Below are positions 6,115-7,074 of a stretch of DNA of 7,074 nucleotides, piece by piece. The notes under the pieces are model-generated. The model had not been told where the DNA came from, made no database searches, and saw nothing but the letters and a program-made list of their open reading frames with translations. Positions within the stretch are counted from its first letter, which is position 1; each line of letters starts with the position of its first letter. A program made the translations under genes and the position numbers. Origin of the DNA: an uncultured Prevotellaceae bacterium (GTDB lineage Bacteria; Bacteroidota; Bacteroidia; Bacteroidales; Bacteroidaceae); NCBI GenBank assembly GCA_902803455.1, contig CADCQC010000116.1:1-7074 (forward strand), in the 5' to 3' direction.

Positions 6115-7074
6115 ATGAAAAAATATGACTATCTGATCGTAGGGGCCGGATTGTTCGGGGCTACGTTCGCATACAGGGCAAGGCTGGCGGGGAAACGCTG
6201 CCTGGTCATCGACAAACGCCCTCATCTGGGTGGAAATGTCTATTGTGAGAAAATGGAGGGTATCAATGTGCATAAGTATGGCGCACATATCTTCCATACG
6301 TCCAACAAACAGGTGTGGGACTTCGTCAACAGCATCGTGGAGTTCAATAGATACACCAATTCGCCGGTGGCCAACTACCAGGGACAACTCTACAACCTGC
6401 CTTTCAACATGAATACCTTCTCCAAAATGTGGGGCATCGTCACACCTGAGCAGGCAAAGGAGAAAATTGAGGAACAAAGAGCGGAGGCGCTCGAGAAAAT
6501 GAAAGCGGAAGGGGCCGATGAACCGCGAAACCTCGAAGAGCAGGCGCAACTGCTCATCGGAAAGGATATCTACGAAAAACTCATCAAGGGATATACCGAG
6601 AAACAGTGGGGGAGAAAATGTACCGACTTGCCGGCGTTTATCATCAAAAGACTGCCGGTCAGGTTCGTCTTCGACAACAATTATTTCAATGACAAATACC
6701 AGGGTATTCCCATCGGAGGATACAACAGACTGATCGACGGATTGCTCGAGGGAATCGATACGCAGACTGGCGTTGACTTCTTCGACAAAAGGGAATACTG
6801 GGAGTCGCTGGCCGACAGAATCGTCTACACAGGGCAACTCGATGAGTTCTATGGATTCAGATTCGGAAAACTGGAGTTCCGAACGGTGAGCTTTGAGGTG
6901 CAGACGCTTGACACACCCAACTATCAGGGCAATGCGGTCATCAATTACACAGAGGCAAAAGTGCCGTATACACGTATCATCGAGCATAAACATTTCGAGA
7001 TGTTTGGACAGGAGGTATACGACGTGCCTCGCACGGTCATCTCAAAGGAGTTTTCCACGGAATGGAAACCGGGC
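6115..7074 (+). CDS. glf: UDP-galactopyranose mutase (3' end cut by the window)
   Basis: The 320 residues visible run to the right edge without a stop. E. coli Glf has about 367, so roughly 50 C-terminal residues are missing. The flavoenzyme converts UDP-galactopyranose to UDP-galactofuranose in the cytosol, supplying the furanose sugar of many bacterial surface glycans. The FAD-binding start is YDYLIVGAGLFGATFAY (4-20, GxGxxG at 10-15), then DKRPHLGGN (33-41) and HKYGAHIFHT (53-62). Further hallmarks are NLPFNMNTF (94-102), IKGYTEKQWGR (157-167, W165 in the uracil-stacking position), PAFIIKRLPVRF (173-184, R179 equivalent to the substrate-binding arginine R174 of Klebsiella), FDNNYFNDKYQGIPIGGY (186-203) and NAVINYTEAKVPYTRIIEH (273-291, R287 equivalent to R280). 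Nothing key is missing in the visible part. ATG 6115 gives the family-typical MKKYDYLIVG start; ATG 6109, two codons earlier and directly after an in-frame TGA, is the only alternative. It follows the SDR gene by 50 bases, probably in the same transcript. Confidence 0.97.
   Translation, partial: MKKYDYLIVGAGLFGATFAYRARLAGKRCLVIDKRPHLGGNVYCEKMEGINVHKYGAHIFHTSNKQVWDFVNSIVEFNRYTNSPVANYQGQLYNLPFNMNTFSKMWGIVTPEQAKEKIEEQRAEALEKMKAEGADEPRNLEEQAQLLIGKDIYEKLIKGYTEKQWGRKCTDLPAFIIKRLPVRFVFDNNYFNDKYQGIPIGGYNRLIDGLLEGIDTQTGVDFFDKREYWESLADRIVYTGQLDEFYGFRFGKLEFRTVSFEVQTLDTPNYQGNAVINYTEAKVPYTRIIEHKHFEMFGQEVYDVPRTVISKEFSTEWKPG

Noticed and set aside
5947..6993. Minus-strand open frame of 348 codons antisense to the SDR end and glf
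   Set aside because: It lies opposite the strongly conserved glf sequence, has no recognisable domain, and its openness follows from the codon pattern of the plus-strand genes.

Overview
This window looks like part of a surface-polysaccharide (capsule or O-antigen type) locus from a Bacteroidales bacterium, possibly Prevotellaceae. Three things suggest this. Two intergenic regions carry the Bacteroidetes promoter hexanucleotide context TAnnTTTG (TACCTTTG on the minus strand at 1551-1558, TAACTTTG on the plus strand at 2753-2760). Most genes lack a clear Shine-Dalgarno sequence. The proteins read as typical Bacteroidales polysaccharide enzymes. The order-level placement is an inference; nothing here fixes genus or species.

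Layout. Positions 3-185 (+) are the C-terminal end of a gene entering from the left, most like ketopantoate reductase (panE). It runs convergently into ugd (164-1474, -), UDP-glucose 6-dehydrogenase, and the two coding ends overlap by 22 bp. A 226-bp AT-rich divergent intergenic region (1475-1700) separates ugd from a plus-strand membrane acyltransferase of family 3 (1701-2696). A candidate terminator (2700-2731) directly after the acyltransferase abuts a good Bacteroidetes-type promoter (2729-2760). That promoter probably drives a four-gene plus-strand run: a Wzx/WzxC-like oligosaccharide flippase (2792-4255), an IspD/TarI-family cytidylyltransferase (4294-5016), an extended-SDR NAD-dependent epimerase/dehydratase (5042-6064) and glf, UDP-galactopyranose mutase (6115 to beyond the right edge).

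How they fit together. ugd supplies UDP-glucuronate and glf supplies UDP-galactofuranose. The cytidylyltransferase and the SDR are probably a pair making a CDP-activated polyol or modified sugar rather than an isoprenoid precursor. The flippase moves the lipid-linked repeat unit across the inner membrane, and the acyltransferase may O-acylate the glycan. No glycosyltransferase, polymerase (Wzy) or initiating phosphosugar transferase is visible; if this is a complete pathway they lie outside the window, most likely to the right of glf.

The most interesting points are the cytidylyltransferase-SDR pair with a TarI-like rather than classical IspD signature, the tight terminator-promoter junction that starts the operon, and a 15-codon mini-ORF that links the SDR stop codon to the glf start. 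I found no RNA genes, CRISPR arrays, insertion sequences or attachment sites.
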